Shown here piece by piece: positions 35,478-43,998 of a stretch of DNA of 64,000 nucleotides. Position numbers and translations under genes: made by a program. Source of the DNA: an uncultured Paracoccaceae bacterium (GTDB taxonomy: Bacteria > Pseudomonadota > Alphaproteobacteria > Rhodobacterales > Rhodobacteraceae). The stretch is taken from positions 124,001 to 188,000 of the forward strand of contig CANLDN010000004.1 in the NCBI GenBank assembly GCA_947489445.1. The letters are read 5' to 3'. Under the pieces are notes generated by a model. That model was not told the DNA's origin and ran no database searches. It saw only the letters and a list, made by a program, of their open reading frames with translations. Position 1 is the first letter of the stretch. The number at the start of each line of letters is the position of its first letter.

Positions 35478-35732
35478 GGTGTTCCCTCGCTACGGTGTGA
35501 CATGACCTATAGGCAGGCGCGCGACGCGGCGCAACGTTCGGTGGGGGTTTCCGGTAAATTTTGCGCCACGGCTGAGAACGGCATTAACGCTTATGAAAAC
35601 AAGGTGCATGGGTGATGTGCAAACCATGCAGAACCTATGCACAAACCATGCGCATGATCATATGTATTTGGTACGATTAACGTATCGTGCGCTGCAAATG
35701 TGAAGCGGCTGTTAAGGATTGGGCAGCAGCCC

Positions 35733-36215
35733 CTATTTGCGGAACTGGTCGAGGCTGACAACCTCTGCCTCTTTGCGGTCATCTGCCGGGTCGGCTTCTG
35801 GTTCGACCATTTCTTCCATCGGTGCCTCTTCGGCGTCGCCTTCGGGACTGTCGTCGTCTTCGTCCTGTGTTTCGAAACGCAGCCCGAATTCAACGGACGG
35901 ATCGACAAATGTCTTGATCGCGTCGTAGGGGATATAAAGCGTTTCGGGATTGTCGCCGAAGTTCAGCGTGATTGTGAAGCCTTCATTGGTCACATCCAGA
36001 TTGTCGAACCAATGCTGGATCACCACGGTCATTTCGCCGGGATATCTGTCGGAGAGCCAATCTGCGATTTCAACGTCCGGGTGCATGGTGTCAAACGTGA
36101 CAAAGAAGTGGTGCGCACCGGGAAGTCCGTCTTTTGCCACACTAATCAACACCTCTTGGATCAGGCCACGCATTGCCCGGTGCATCAGGTTTCCATAGTC
36201 GATGGAGCGGGTCAC
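35733..36215 (-). CDS. sspB: SspB-family ClpXP adaptor (alphaproteobacterial type)
   Basis: The 160-residue protein starts IDYGNLMHRAMRGLIQEVL, continues HHFFVTFDTMHPDVEI and LTVVIQHWFDNL-like strands, and ends in an acidic linker and a short conserved tail EVVSLDQFRK, which in SspB tethers ClpX. SspB delivers ssrA-tagged peptides to ClpXP. The ssrA gene of the same genome is only 4 kb away in this window, though not in the same operon. Confidence 0.93.
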   Translation of the reverse strand: MTRSIDYGNLMHRAMRGLIQEVLISVAKDGLPGAHHFFVTFDTMHPDVEIADWLSDRYPGEMTVVIQHWFDNLDVTNEGFTITLNFGDNPETLYIPYDAIKTFVDPSVEFGLRFETQDEDDDSPEGDAEEAPMEEMVEPEADPADDRKEAEVVSLDQFRK

Positions 36216-36282
36216 AACAGGTCATCCTTTCACGTCACACAATTCAGCATAGGGGATTCGATGCCGGAGGAAAGGGGCGATG

Positions 36283-37536
36283 TCATATTGTGCTGGTCAC
36301 AAATGTCGCGCTAAGGCTGGTGAGCGCACAAATCAACAGCACACCCGGAAGTGGCCAGTGCCGCCACAGCAAGAGTATTCCCGCCATGATCGCAAGGCAA
36401 ATGGCCATAGGTTGAGCCGATTTGAGCGTCGGCCAGATCATGTTAACTGGCCCCCAATCCAGCATGTTGATGCGACCAAAGAAGATGTGCATCGCAAACC
36501 AGAGTGACAGGTTTGCAATGACGCCCACGACCGCCGCTGTGATCCCGGCCAATGCCCCGCGCAGCCGTGGTCGCCCGTCAAGCCAGTCAATCAGGGGTGC
36601 ACCTGCGAAGATCCAGATGAAACAAGGCACGAATGTCACCCACAGCGTTAGCAGCCCGGCCACAACCGCCAATCCGGCACCGCCCTTGGCCATTCCTGCG
36701 ATCATGCCCACAAACTGCGTGACAAGGATCAGTGGTCCCGGTGTGGTTTCTGCCAACCCAAGCGCATCCATCATTTGTGCTGTGCTCAGCCATTGGTAAG
36801 ACACCACGACCTCTTGCGTCATATAGGCCAGCACGGCGTAGGCCCCCCCGAAGGTGACGACCGCCAGCTTGGAAAAGAAGATACCGATATCCATCAGGAA
36901 CGCGCTGTCGATCAGCGCGATCACGCCGAATGGTGCCGCCCATATGAGCCCGCCGATCGTGATGATTTTCAGGCTGCCTGTCAGGTTCGCCCGTGGTGGT
37001 TCAGTGCGTGTATCATCTGCGCCTTGCAGGCTGGCACCGATCAGTGCCGCCACAGCGATGACCAATGGAAAGGGCAGGGCGAAGACGAAAAGTGCCGCAA
37101 ATCCACCGATGGCGATAAAGATATGCGCGCGCTGCACCAATGCGCGCTTTGCGATCTTGATCAGCGCCTCGATCACGATGATCACGACCGTCGCCTTGAC
37201 CCCCAGAAACAGCGCCTGAACGACGGGCAGATTGCCGTAGGTGCCATAGGCCAAGGCCAGGATCAGGATCACCAGTGCGCCGGGTAGCACGAACAGCCCG
37301 CCGCCGATCAGCCCACCGATGATCCCATGTCGTTTCCAACCGGCATAAGTTGCAAGCTGCATCGCCTCTGGCCCCGGCAGCAACATGCAGAAGGACAGGG
37401 CGCGCAGAAATTGATCCTCTGTCAGCCAATCGCGTTGTTCGACCAGTTCCTTGTGCATGAGCGCGATTTGGGCCGCCGGCCCGCCAAAGGATAACAGGCC
37501 GATCCGCCCGAACACCTGCACCAGTTCACGGGTCAT
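36283..37536 (-). CDS. chrA: Chromate transporter ChrA (long-chain CHR family)
   Basis: An inner-membrane protein of 417 residues with two homologous halves. Each begins with the CHR-type GxxSFGGPxAQ pattern: FGRIGLLSFGGPAAQIALMH in the first and KLAVVTFGGAYAVLAYMTQE in the second, with PGPEAMQLATYAGW and TPGPLILVTQFVG following. ChrA exports chromate by proton exchange. The start overlaps the end of the upstream chrB-like gene by four bases. Confidence 0.93.
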   Translation of the reverse strand: MTRELVQVFGRIGLLSFGGPAAQIALMHKELVEQRDWLTEDQFLRALSFCMLLPGPEAMQLATYAGWKRHGIIGGLIGGGLFVLPGALVILILALAYGTYGNLPVVQALFLGVKATVVIIVIEALIKIAKRALVQRAHIFIAIGGFAALFVFALPFPLVIAVAALIGASLQGADDTRTEPPRANLTGSLKIITIGGLIWAAPFGVIALIDSAFLMDIGIFFSKLAVVTFGGAYAVLAYMTQEVVVSYQWLSTAQMMDALGLAETTPGPLILVTQFVGMIAGMAKGGAGLAVVAGLLTLWVTFVPCFIWIFAGAPLIDWLDGRPRLRGALAGITAAVVGVIANLSLWFAMHIFFGRINMLDWGPVNMIWPTLKSAQPMAICLAIMAGILLLWRHWPLPGVLLICALTSLSATFVTSTI

Positions 37537-38330
37537 GGCGTGCGATCTGCGGGCCAGTCATGCCCTTCATCCTGCCCGTCGCGTGCCCAGCGGTACATTG
37601 CGTCATAGACCAACATGCCTGCGGCAAGCTGTTCGGCGTCGTCGCGATACATGCGCGACAGGCCGACCGAGATCGCCAGAAGCCCCGCTGCTTGCGGCGC
37701 AAGATCGTGTCGATCTGTATCTGCGGCCCGTACCACAGTTGCCAATGCGTCAAGCGCAGGATGGCCGAGGTTGAATTCCGCGATCATCGTATCGAAGGTA
37801 CACATATCGCCCCGGCGGCTCCAGAATGTGTCGGGAATGTCGAATGGGGTGGCGTTGAACCGATCGGCGACATCGAGAACCTGCGCGGAGGGAACGAACA
37901 TGAATTCCGCATCGCGGTTAACGAAGCGACGGATCAGCCAGGGGCATGCGATCCTGTCGATCTTGGGCCTGTGCCGGGTGACCCAGAGTGGGCCGGGGAT
38001 GGCTGCGGCGGGTATGCGCGGCAATCCCGCAGCGGCCCAGCCGATATTGCCCCCGGCCAGTACCTGTGCCTGATACCCCTGATTGCGCAGGCGCGCTGCG
38101 ACCCCATGCGACAGTTTTTGCCCCTTTTGGCAGATGACAACCACCTCTTGCCCGGTCAGATGGCCGATCATACTGCCGATATCGGTATGGTCCTGTCGCC
38201 GGGCCGTGGGGATCAGATACGGATCATCCGTGAAATCGCTGTCGATGCAGACATCGATCAGCACCGGGCAGCGCGGGGTGCCGATCAGCCGCATCAATTG
38301 GGCAGACGAGATTTCGTTGAAAGCAGCCAT
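37533..38330 (-). CDS. ChrB-like chromate resistance protein with N-terminal rhodanese-like domain
   Basis: The 265-residue protein has a rhodanese-like N-terminal ~105 residues (VLIDVCIDSD, VVICQKGQKLSHGVAARL with Cys at the active-loop position). The C-terminal half matches the ChrB C-terminal domain: WVTRHRPKIDRIACPWLIRR and FDTMIAEFNLGHPALDALA. It is followed with a four-base overlap by chrA. ChrB proteins act as chromate-dependent regulators or reductase-like factors; which applies here is unclear. Confidence 0.88.
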   Translation of the reverse strand: MAAFNEISSAQLMRLIGTPRCPVLIDVCIDSDFTDDPYLIPTARRQDHTDIGSMIGHLTGQEVVVICQKGQKLSHGVAARLRNQGYQAQVLAGGNIGWAAAGLPRIPAAAIPGPLWVTRHRPKIDRIACPWLIRRFVNRDAEFMFVPSAQVLDVADRFNATPFDIPDTFWSRRGDMCTFDTMIAEFNLGHPALDALATVVRAADTDRHDLAPQAAGLLAISVGLSRMYRDDAEQLAAGMLVYDAMYRWARDGQDEGHDWPADRTP

Positions 38331-38442
38331 TGTGCATCCTTTCTGAAAGCGGTCAGTGGATGCGACGCTTTGGCCCGAGCCTTACGGGGTGTTCGCAAAC
38401 CCCATATCGCGTTTGTGCGAGATGTCGGCCATAGCGTCAACC

Positions 38443-39099
38443 CTATCCGACAATCTTGCTAAGCTCGCGCAGGATTTTGGCACGGATGGCGGCGGGGTAT
38501 TCGCGGTGGGTTCGCGCTGTGATGACAAAGCCGTTGCGGGTGATGACCGCGCCCCGGTAGAAATTGCTGATGGCGAGCCCCATCGATTCAATCGCAATCC
38601 CGTTGATGGTGACACCGGCACGTTCCGCCGCATTGCGCGCCGTGCGGACATCGCTGCCGCTATTGGGCGTGCCGTCGCCCGACACATCGATCACCTTGCG
38701 TTCGCAGTCAGGCACTTGGTCAAAGAGGTCGAGCGAGAAATAAATCGCCTCTGCCGGGGCCGTGTCTGACAGAACAAAGGCGCGTTCCATGAGGCGGGCC
38801 TGACGGGCCAATATGTCGGCGTCCAGCGCAGTCCGGATGCGTATCCAGGGAATTGATACTTCTTGCCGGTCGCGGCCGGACCATTGCACCACGGTAATTG
38901 CGGCTTCGCTCCTGACCATGGTTTCAACAATTTCCGGATCGCGTAACGCATCCGCAAGACCATCCGTCTGCAGGCGATATTCCCCCACATCAATGGAGTT
39001 GGAAACGTCGATTGTTAAAACAAGGGCTGTTTCACAGGCCAGCGAACCGAACGGGATGAAGGTGAATAGCGTCGTTAATGCGATTTTAATCAGATTCAT
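38443..39099 (-). CDS. DUF1194 protein, secreted vWA-like
   Basis: From the ATG at 39099 it has 218 residues with a signal peptide ending at SLACE. The stretch LVLTIDVSNSIDVGEY is a MIDAS-like DxSxS pattern of von Willebrand A folds. KVIDVSGDGTPNSG is the DUF1194 signature. It is predicted periplasmic or secreted. The role is unknown; no partner is evident nearby. Confidence 0.85.
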   Translation of the reverse strand: MNLIKIALTTLFTFIPFGSLACETALVLTIDVSNSIDVGEYRLQTDGLADALRDPEIVETMVRSEAAITVVQWSGRDRQEVSIPWIRIRTALDADILARQARLMERAFVLSDTAPAEAIYFSLDLFDQVPDCERKVIDVSGDGTPNSGSDVRTARNAAERAGVTINGIAIESMGLAISNFYRGAVITRNGFVITARTHREYPAAIRAKILRELSKIVG

Positions 39100-39328
39100 A
39101 ACACCATCGTGCGCACAGGGCGTGCCCTTTGCAAGCCACATTGGTTAACGCGACGTAAGACTATGATTTTACGAGTTGTTCACCGGTTGCGCCCATTTTT
39201 GCCCGTTTTTGGGCACAATTCAGATGGACAACAATGATGCTACTCACCGCCCACTACATTCGATTTTTGTACAATCGATGTCCACTCACTCAAGCGGCCG
39301 TTGTGTCGCGCACTCGAAAGGTTTGATT

Positions 39329-40219
39329 ATGCCGAAACCTGGCACCCACGCCCTTATGTCTGCTGCCATCCTGATGACCGCCGGAACCGGAATAGCATTT
39401 GCGGATACCGCTTCCGGTGTCGCGCAATCACGGCTGGATTTGGCAGGCGATCTGAATGTCCTTGTTCACGAAGCCAGCGCATCTGTTTGCATGATCAATG
39501 CCGGCGTTGCCGTTGAAGAAGAGATTGCGACCCTTGCTGACGCGCGGACGTCATTTAACCTGACATTGGCTGCGTTGAATACCGGCGAAGCCGAAGCCGA
39601 ACTGGCGCAGATCGAAGCCGCCTGGCGCCCGCTGGATGGCGCGATGAGCATGATTCTGGCAGGCGACGATCCCGCAGCCTATACCAAAATGCTGTCGGAC
39701 GGCCATGCGTCGCTTGAATTCGCGACCTTGCAACTGTTGGATAAGACAGCAAATGACTACCAACACGAAGATGGCGTCACGATGTCGGATGTTTTGACCG
39801 TGGATATCGCCGAACGCCAAGAGGTTTTTGTGCAGCAACTCAAGCAGCAGGCCTGTTTGATGGCAGCCGATACCGTATCGACTGATCTGATTGAGGATTT
39901 TGCCACAACAACCATGGTGTTTGAAAAATCACTGGCGGCATTGACGGATGGGGTGCCCGAAATGGGGATCGTCAAATCCGATAGTTTTGAAGTCAATCAG
40001 GTGCTGGCGATAGCGGCATATGATTGGCAGCGGGCAGCCCCGTTATTGGACAATATCGCGTTGAATGGCGCGGCGAGCGTTGATGAATTGGCCCAGTTGC
40101 GCCGTGTCACGACTGTTCTGGGCGACCGCATGGATCTGCTGGTTGATTATTACCTGGCCGTGCCGGCAGAGGTGGCAGATGATGCACAAGTTGCGGCACT
40201 GACCCCAGCCACTGAATAA
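39329..40219 (+). CDS. Secreted PilJ N-terminal-type (type IV pilus MCP sensor-like) protein
   Basis: From the ATG at 39329 the protein has 296 residues with a signal peptide ending at AFADTASG. Two helical repeats resemble the PilJ periplasmic domain, each with a Cys/Met-containing helix (NVLVHEASASVCMINAGVAV; VQQLKQQACLMAADTV). No transmembrane anchor or methyl-accepting part follows, so it is a free periplasmic sensor-like protein. An open extension upstream to 39176 is rejected. A terminator follows. Confidence 0.75.
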   Translation: MPKPGTHALMSAAILMTAGTGIAFADTASGVAQSRLDLAGDLNVLVHEASASVCMINAGVAVEEEIATLADARTSFNLTLAALNTGEAEAELAQIEAAWRPLDGAMSMILAGDDPAAYTKMLSDGHASLEFATLQLLDKTANDYQHEDGVTMSDVLTVDIAERQEVFVQQLKQQACLMAADTVSTDLIEDFATTTMVFEKSLAALTDGVPEMGIVKSDSFEVNQVLAIAAYDWQRAAPLLDNIALNGAASVDELAQLRRVTTVLGDRMDLLVDYYLAVPAEVADDAQVAALTPATE

Positions 40220-40242
40220 GCGCCGGATTGACCGGTTGAGAT

Positions 40243-40270
40243 GACCATCGCCTTGGCGGTGGTCTTTTCG
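40243..40270 (+). terminator. Rho-independent terminator of the PilJ-N gene
   Basis: GACCATCGC (40243-40251) pairs with GCGGTGGTC (40256-40264), allowing a G-U, around a 4-base loop, then TTTT. It lies about 25 bases after the stop and also near the presumed end of ssrA on the other strand. Confidence 0.8.
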
Positions 40271-40284
40271 TTTCAGGGGATTGG

Positions 40285-40610
40285 AAGTGCAGGTTTCTGT
40301 TGCCAGGTACCTGCGAACCCCGCCCAAGGTCGCAAAACCCTAGGAGTTAATTTTCGATATTAGGCACAGCTTACGCTGCGACTGCCATCGGTGCATTGTT
40401 GTCATTTGCAACTATACAATTTGAACCGATAACGGTGGTATCTCACCGAGACAAAGCAAACCCCTTTAGACGTTCGTCGATCCTATTTCGTCCCCTCGCT
40501 GGCCAAATGAGCCGTGATGGTGGAGACGCCGGGTACCGCCCCCGGGTCCGATCCGCTTATTACGAGCGCGTTTATGTCCATAGTCCCGAAGGACGATATA
40601 GACATAGGCA
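40285..40610 (-). ncRNA. ssrA: Transfer-messenger RNA, circularly permuted two-piece form (outer ends approximate)
   Basis: On the minus strand the acceptor piece comes first and ends in CCA at 40520-40518 with discriminator A at 40521. A 22-base intervening loop (40496-40517) follows. Then the coding piece starts GGGGACG at 40495. The two ends pair as the 7-bp acceptor stem (40489-40495 with 40522-40528). The tag frame (40409-40371) reads ANDNNAPMAVAA then stop, a typical alphaproteobacterial degradation tag. Pseudoknot-like inverted repeats lie between about 40290 and 40345. It rescues stalled ribosomes with SmpB; tagged peptides go to ClpXP. The far ends of both pieces were not determined. 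Confidence 0.9.
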
Positions 40611-40662
40611 AGGATGATCGGTCCTGCAAGGGGTCGTAAGGTGGGTCTTGACCCATCCTGCA

Positions 40663-41007
40663 TCAAAGATTCAGCAAAACCGCAGGGATGCCAACGCCAG
40701 CCTCAACCAAAAAGAAAACCCATTTCTTGCGTGATTGCCCATCCAGTACCAGCGATGTCAGCCGCCCCATCGCCGCCCCGCACCAGCAAAACCCCAACAT
40801 CGCGTAAGCCGCAGATCCCCCGATCAGTAACGCGCCAACCCCCATCCCCACAAACAAGGCACCCGCCGATGCCCGGATTTCCGACGGGCCCATATTGGAT
40901 GTGCCGGGGTCAAGGTCCAGCGTGGCAAGCGTATACCGCGGCGCAAGCCAGCCAAAACAGCCCAACCCGATACTGGCGAGTGCGAAGATGATATTCAGAA
41001 TATCCAT
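40663..41007 (-). CDS. Small membrane protein, DUF4345-like
   Basis: The 114-residue protein has four predicted hydrophobic helices. SNMGPSEIRASAGALFVGMGVGA-type sequence (given in part) with RASAGALFVGMG is reminiscent of DUF4345 proteins. No functional residues are known. It lies just upstream of ssrA on the same strand and could share its promoter region. Confidence 0.65.
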   Translation of the reverse strand: MDILNIIFALASIGLGCFGWLAPRYTLATLDLDPGTSNMGPSEIRASAGALFVGMGVGALLIGGSAAYAMLGFCWCGAAMGRLTSLVLDGQSRKKWVFFLVEAGVGIPAVLLNL

Positions 41008-41066
41008 GCGTGGTCCTTTCCCTGCCTGAAATTAACTGGGGCAACCAACTGGAAATTCAATGAAAT

Positions 41067-42416
41067 TTATGATGCTTGCGAATATTGTGCCTGGATGGCT
41101 GTGAACCCGTCATAGGCTTGTGCGATGATCCGGGTCAGTGGGCGCCCCGCATCGGTGATGCGGATCCTGTTCTGATCCCGGACGACGTAACCTGCAAAAT
41201 CCTTGCATATGCCAGCGTGCACGGGGCTGAGTATGTCCGCGTCGGGATGCACCGACAATGCGGTCAAGTCGATTTCGAAATTGCACATCAACATGTTGAT
41301 GGCGTCCGCGCGCAACCGATCCTGCGCCGTTAAGGCGTAGCCGCGATGCCCGGACAATGTGCCCGCCTCGATCCGCGCCATATAGGCGGCTGTGGCTGAG
41401 GCGTTTTGCACATAGCCTTGGGCCAATTGTGAGATGGACGACGCCCCAATCCCGATAAGCGTCGGGCAGCGATCATCAGTGTAGCCTTGAAAATTACGCC
41501 GCAGATGGCCGTAATTGGCGGCTTTGGTCAGGCCGTCATCCGGCTTGCCGAAATGATCAATCCCGATTGTCTGGTAGCCAGCATCAACAAAGGCCTGTGC
41601 GGCCTGACGGGCGAGGTGATAGCGTTGTTCCTCACCCGGCAGCGAGGCGTCGGGGATCAGCTTTTGCCGTTTTGAAAAAGTCGGCACATGGGCATAGCCG
41701 AACAGGGCGATCCTGTCGGGGTCCAATGCACGCACCTTGTTGATGGTATCGGCGAATTTTGCTGTGGTCTGATATGGCAGCCCATAGACCAGATCCGCGT
41801 TGAGCGAGGTGATCCCGGCGGCGCGCAGGCTGTCCACACAGGATTTGGTATCCGTGAAGCTTTGTTTGCGTCCAATGGCGTTCTGGACGTCGGGCGCGAA
41901 GTCCTGAATGCCGATGCTGGCACGGGTCATCCCCATATCAGCCAGCATGGCAATCTTTGCATCATCCACGAGGGTCGGATCAATTTCGACCGAAAAGCTG
42001 AAGTCGTCGGCCGGCGGGATGATATCCATGATTGCGGTGGCAAGATCACGGATCATGTCAGGGGGCAGGATCGTTGGTGTGCCGCCACCCCAATGCAATT
42101 GGCCCATCTTGATGCCTGCGGGCAATGTGTCGCGCAGCAGGGTCAATTCCTTCTTGAGCGTGCGCAGGTAGGTTTCGACCGGCTTCAGCGTTGTTGTGCC
42201 TTGTGTCCGGCACGCGCAGAACCAGCATAGCCGCTCGCAAAACGGGATATGCACATAGACCGAAACCGGCGTGTCAGGGTCCAGCGATTTCAGGCAATCG
42301 GCTTGAAAACCGGCCCCGACCGCCGCGTTGAACGCCGTGGCGGGCGGATAGCTGGTGTAGCGGGGCACGCGGGCATCAAATAGACCCATGCGGCGGAGAT
42401 TTGAAAGATGTTCCAT
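41067..42416 (-). CDS. hemN: Oxygen-independent coproporphyrinogen III oxidase
   Basis: Radical SAM enzyme of anaerobic or low-oxygen haem synthesis. The cluster motif is CERLCWFCACRTQ (C-x3-C-x2-C-x-C), preceded by VSVYVHIPF. GGGTPT and GFDLIYGLPYQT-type motifs (here NADLYVGLPYQ-like: DLVYGLPYQTTAKF) are present. The start is set at the ATG at 42416, after an AGGAG close upstream; a GTG at 42446 or an ATG at 42431 are alternatives. Length is 449 residues from this start, normal for HemN. An FnrL-type box lies upstream, consistent with induction at low oxygen. Confidence 0.94.
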   Translation of the reverse strand: MEHLSNLRRMGLFDARVPRYTSYPPATAFNAAVGAGFQADCLKSLDPDTPVSVYVHIPFCERLCWFCACRTQGTTTLKPVETYLRTLKKELTLLRDTLPAGIKMGQLHWGGGTPTILPPDMIRDLATAIMDIIPPADDFSFSVEIDPTLVDDAKIAMLADMGMTRASIGIQDFAPDVQNAIGRKQSFTDTKSCVDSLRAAGITSLNADLVYGLPYQTTAKFADTINKVRALDPDRIALFGYAHVPTFSKRQKLIPDASLPGEEQRYHLARQAAQAFVDAGYQTIGIDHFGKPDDGLTKAANYGHLRRNFQGYTDDRCPTLIGIGASSISQLAQGYVQNASATAAYMARIEAGTLSGHRGYALTAQDRLRADAINMLMCNFEIDLTALSVHPDADILSPVHAGICKDFAGYVVRDQNRIRITDAGRPLTRIIAQAYDGFTAIQAQYSQAS

Positions 42417-42449
42417 ATCTCCTGATCGCATAGTCCCGCGCGTCACATG

Positions 42450-42463
42450 TTGCGCCAGATCAA
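42450..42463 (-). promoter_or_regulatory. Fnr/FnrL-type binding site upstream of hemN
   Basis: On the minus strand the site reads TTGATCTGGCGCAA: a perfect TTGAT half, four bases, and a CGCAA half (consensus TTGAT-N4-ATCAA). It is centred about 40 bases before the chosen hemN ATG. FnrL control of hemN is known in Rhodobacter. Confidence 0.6.
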
Positions 42464-42479
42464 ATGCTGCGCGGAATGT

Positions 42480-43082
42480 TCAGGTCAGTTCGCCCATGAA
42501 GCAGGCGGTGATTTCCGCGATCTGTTCGGGTGTGGTGTCACGCCGAAAGAACGTTGCAAAGCCTGTTTCGGGGAACACCAGATAGGTTTGGGTCGAATGA
42601 TCCACCAGATAATATTCGGGGTCGCCTTCCTGCACACGGTAGTAGGTCTTGTAGGCCAGTGATGCCGCCCGAACCTGTTCGGGGGTTCCGGTCAGCCCGA
42701 TCATATCCTCGTGGAAGTTTTCGGTGAAATCCCGCACGACTTCGACGGTATCACGTTCCGGATCAACTGAGATGAAGATCGTTCCGATATCGATCCCTTG
42801 CTCTTCCAGCAGATAGGCCGCCTGCGCGTTGCGGGCACTATCGAGCGGGCAGACATCCGGGCAGAAGGTATAGCCAAAGTAAACCAGGGTCGGTTTGGTG
42901 ATCACATCGGCATCTGTGACCGTTTCGCCGTTTTCCGAGACCAGTTCGAAGGGCCCGCCGATCGCACTGCCCGCGACCGAGGTAGAGCCGCAGGGGTTGG
43001 GTGTGGTGGTTGTTTGCCACGTATATAGGCCGATGGCGGCGGCTGCCGCGAGGGTCGCAGTGCCAAAAATGACAGGTTTCAT
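42480..43082 (-). CDS. SCO1/SenC-family copper chaperone/thioredoxin-like protein
   Basis: From the ATG at 43082 (GGAGACGCTC before it) the protein has 200 residues with an N-terminal membrane anchor. The copper ligands are the CPDVC cysteines in FGYTFCPDVCPLDS and the distal His in LVDHSTQTYLVFP. Sco proteins help assemble the CuA centre of cytochrome c oxidase. The neighbouring PCu(A)C gene, 57 bases upstream on the same strand, has a matching role, so the two likely form a copper-delivery operon. Confidence 0.94.
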   Translation of the reverse strand: MKPVIFGTATLAAAAAIGLYTWQTTTTPNPCGSTSVAGSAIGGPFELVSENGETVTDADVITKPTLVYFGYTFCPDVCPLDSARNAQAAYLLEEQGIDIGTIFISVDPERDTVEVVRDFTENFHEDMIGLTGTPEQVRAASLAYKTYYRVQEGDPEYYLVDHSTQTYLVFPETGFATFFRRDTTPEQIAEITACFMGELT

Positions 43083-43139
43083 GAGCGTCTCCGGTTCTGG
43101 TGGGATGTGGCCGGGCGGACCCGGCCACATGTGCAAGGG

Positions 43140-43592
43140 TCAGTGGCTATGGGCCATGTCGCGTTTGACGACGTCGAATGTCACGGCGATTTCGCCCGCG
43201 TTTTTAAAGATGAGTGTGGCCGGGATCGTTTCGCCTTCTTCGAGCGGATCACCGTTGAGCCCCATGAACATGATGTGGAGCCCGCCGGGTTCCAGGGCGA
43301 CCGTTTCACCCGCCGGGATCGCGATATCATCGACATGCATCATGCGGGCCACGCCGTCGGTGAATTCGGTCGTGTGCAGTTCAACACGCGGGAAATCGGC
43401 CTGAATGCCGATCAAGGCGTCGTCGGTGGGACCGGTATTGGTGATCTGCATGAAGCCGCCGCCGGACATGGCTGTGGCGGGGGTTGCAAAGGCCTTTGGG
43501 TTTTCGATGGTCAGCGTGCTTTCGGCCTGTGCGGTGGCACTCAGTGAAGCGAGTAGAGCTGCGATTACCAGTGTTTTGGTGTTCATTTTCAT
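43140..43592 (-). CDS. Periplasmic copper chaperone PCu(A)C
   Basis: 150 residues with a signal peptide ending TAQAES. The copper-binding motif H-x(n)-M-x(n)-H-x-M is visible: VELHTTEFTDGVARMMHVDD, then GGLHIMFMGL. PCu(A)C passes Cu(I) to the CuA site of cytochrome oxidase together with Sco. Confidence 0.94.
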   Translation of the reverse strand: MKMNTKTLVIAALLASLSATAQAESTLTIENPKAFATPATAMSGGGFMQITNTGPTDDALIGIQADFPRVELHTTEFTDGVARMMHVDDIAIPAGETVALEPGGLHIMFMGLNGDPLEEGETIPATLIFKNAGEIAVTFDVVKRDMAHSH

Positions 43593-43653
43593 GTCTTTCT
43601 GTTGACCGACGCATCCTGCGCGGTCGGGTGATCAGTTGAACGGGTTCAAAGGA

Positions 43654-43998
43654 TCAAGCGAAAGGCGGTGCCCTTGCCGCAGCCGCAAGGCGCGAGACGG
43701 CATGGGCCTGTGTGGCATGTGTGTCAGGCCAGCCAGTGTCGCGCGCCAAACTGGCCCGCGTGGTAACGATGGATTGGTCGGGCAGGGCGCAGGTCGCGCT
43801 GAGGATACATGCCGCACAATCGACAAGGTGGCTGCCATTCGTGCTGCCGGTTTCGTTGCAGATATCTGCAAAGGACCCGCCCGCCAGGATATACGCCGTT
43901 GCCTGCGCTTCGGCCTGTGGGTCGAGCGGTCGGTGGCCAAAGCTGACCAGTGTCAGGGCGACGATCGCCAAAGCCGATATGAGGCTGCGCCAGATCAT
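43654..43998 (-). CDS. Small exported Cys-containing protein (DUF2946-like)
   Basis: From the ATG at 43998 it has 114 residues: a hydrophobic N-terminal helix (signal or anchor), then DICNETGS and HLVDCAACILSATCALPDQ with several cysteines. It resembles DUF2946 proteins often found in copper loci, but the match is loose. The start overlaps the ClbS/DfsB-like gene stop by four bases (ATGA). Position just upstream of PCu(A)C and sco on the same strand suggests a role in copper handling (inference). Confidence 0.6.
   Translation of the reverse strand: MIWRSLISALAIVALTLVSFGHRPLDPQAEAQATAYILAGGSFADICNETGSTNGSHLVDCAACILSATCALPDQSIVTTRASLARDTGWPDTHATQAHAVSRLAAAARAPPFA

Noticed and set aside
39145..39159. 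CtrA-type site (TTAA-N7-TTAA) between the DUF1194 and PilJ-N genes
   Set aside because: The second half reads TAAG, and such imperfect matches are common by chance.
40466..40666. 66-codon minus-strand gene
   Set aside because: It lies across the tmRNA acceptor piece and has no protein-family features.
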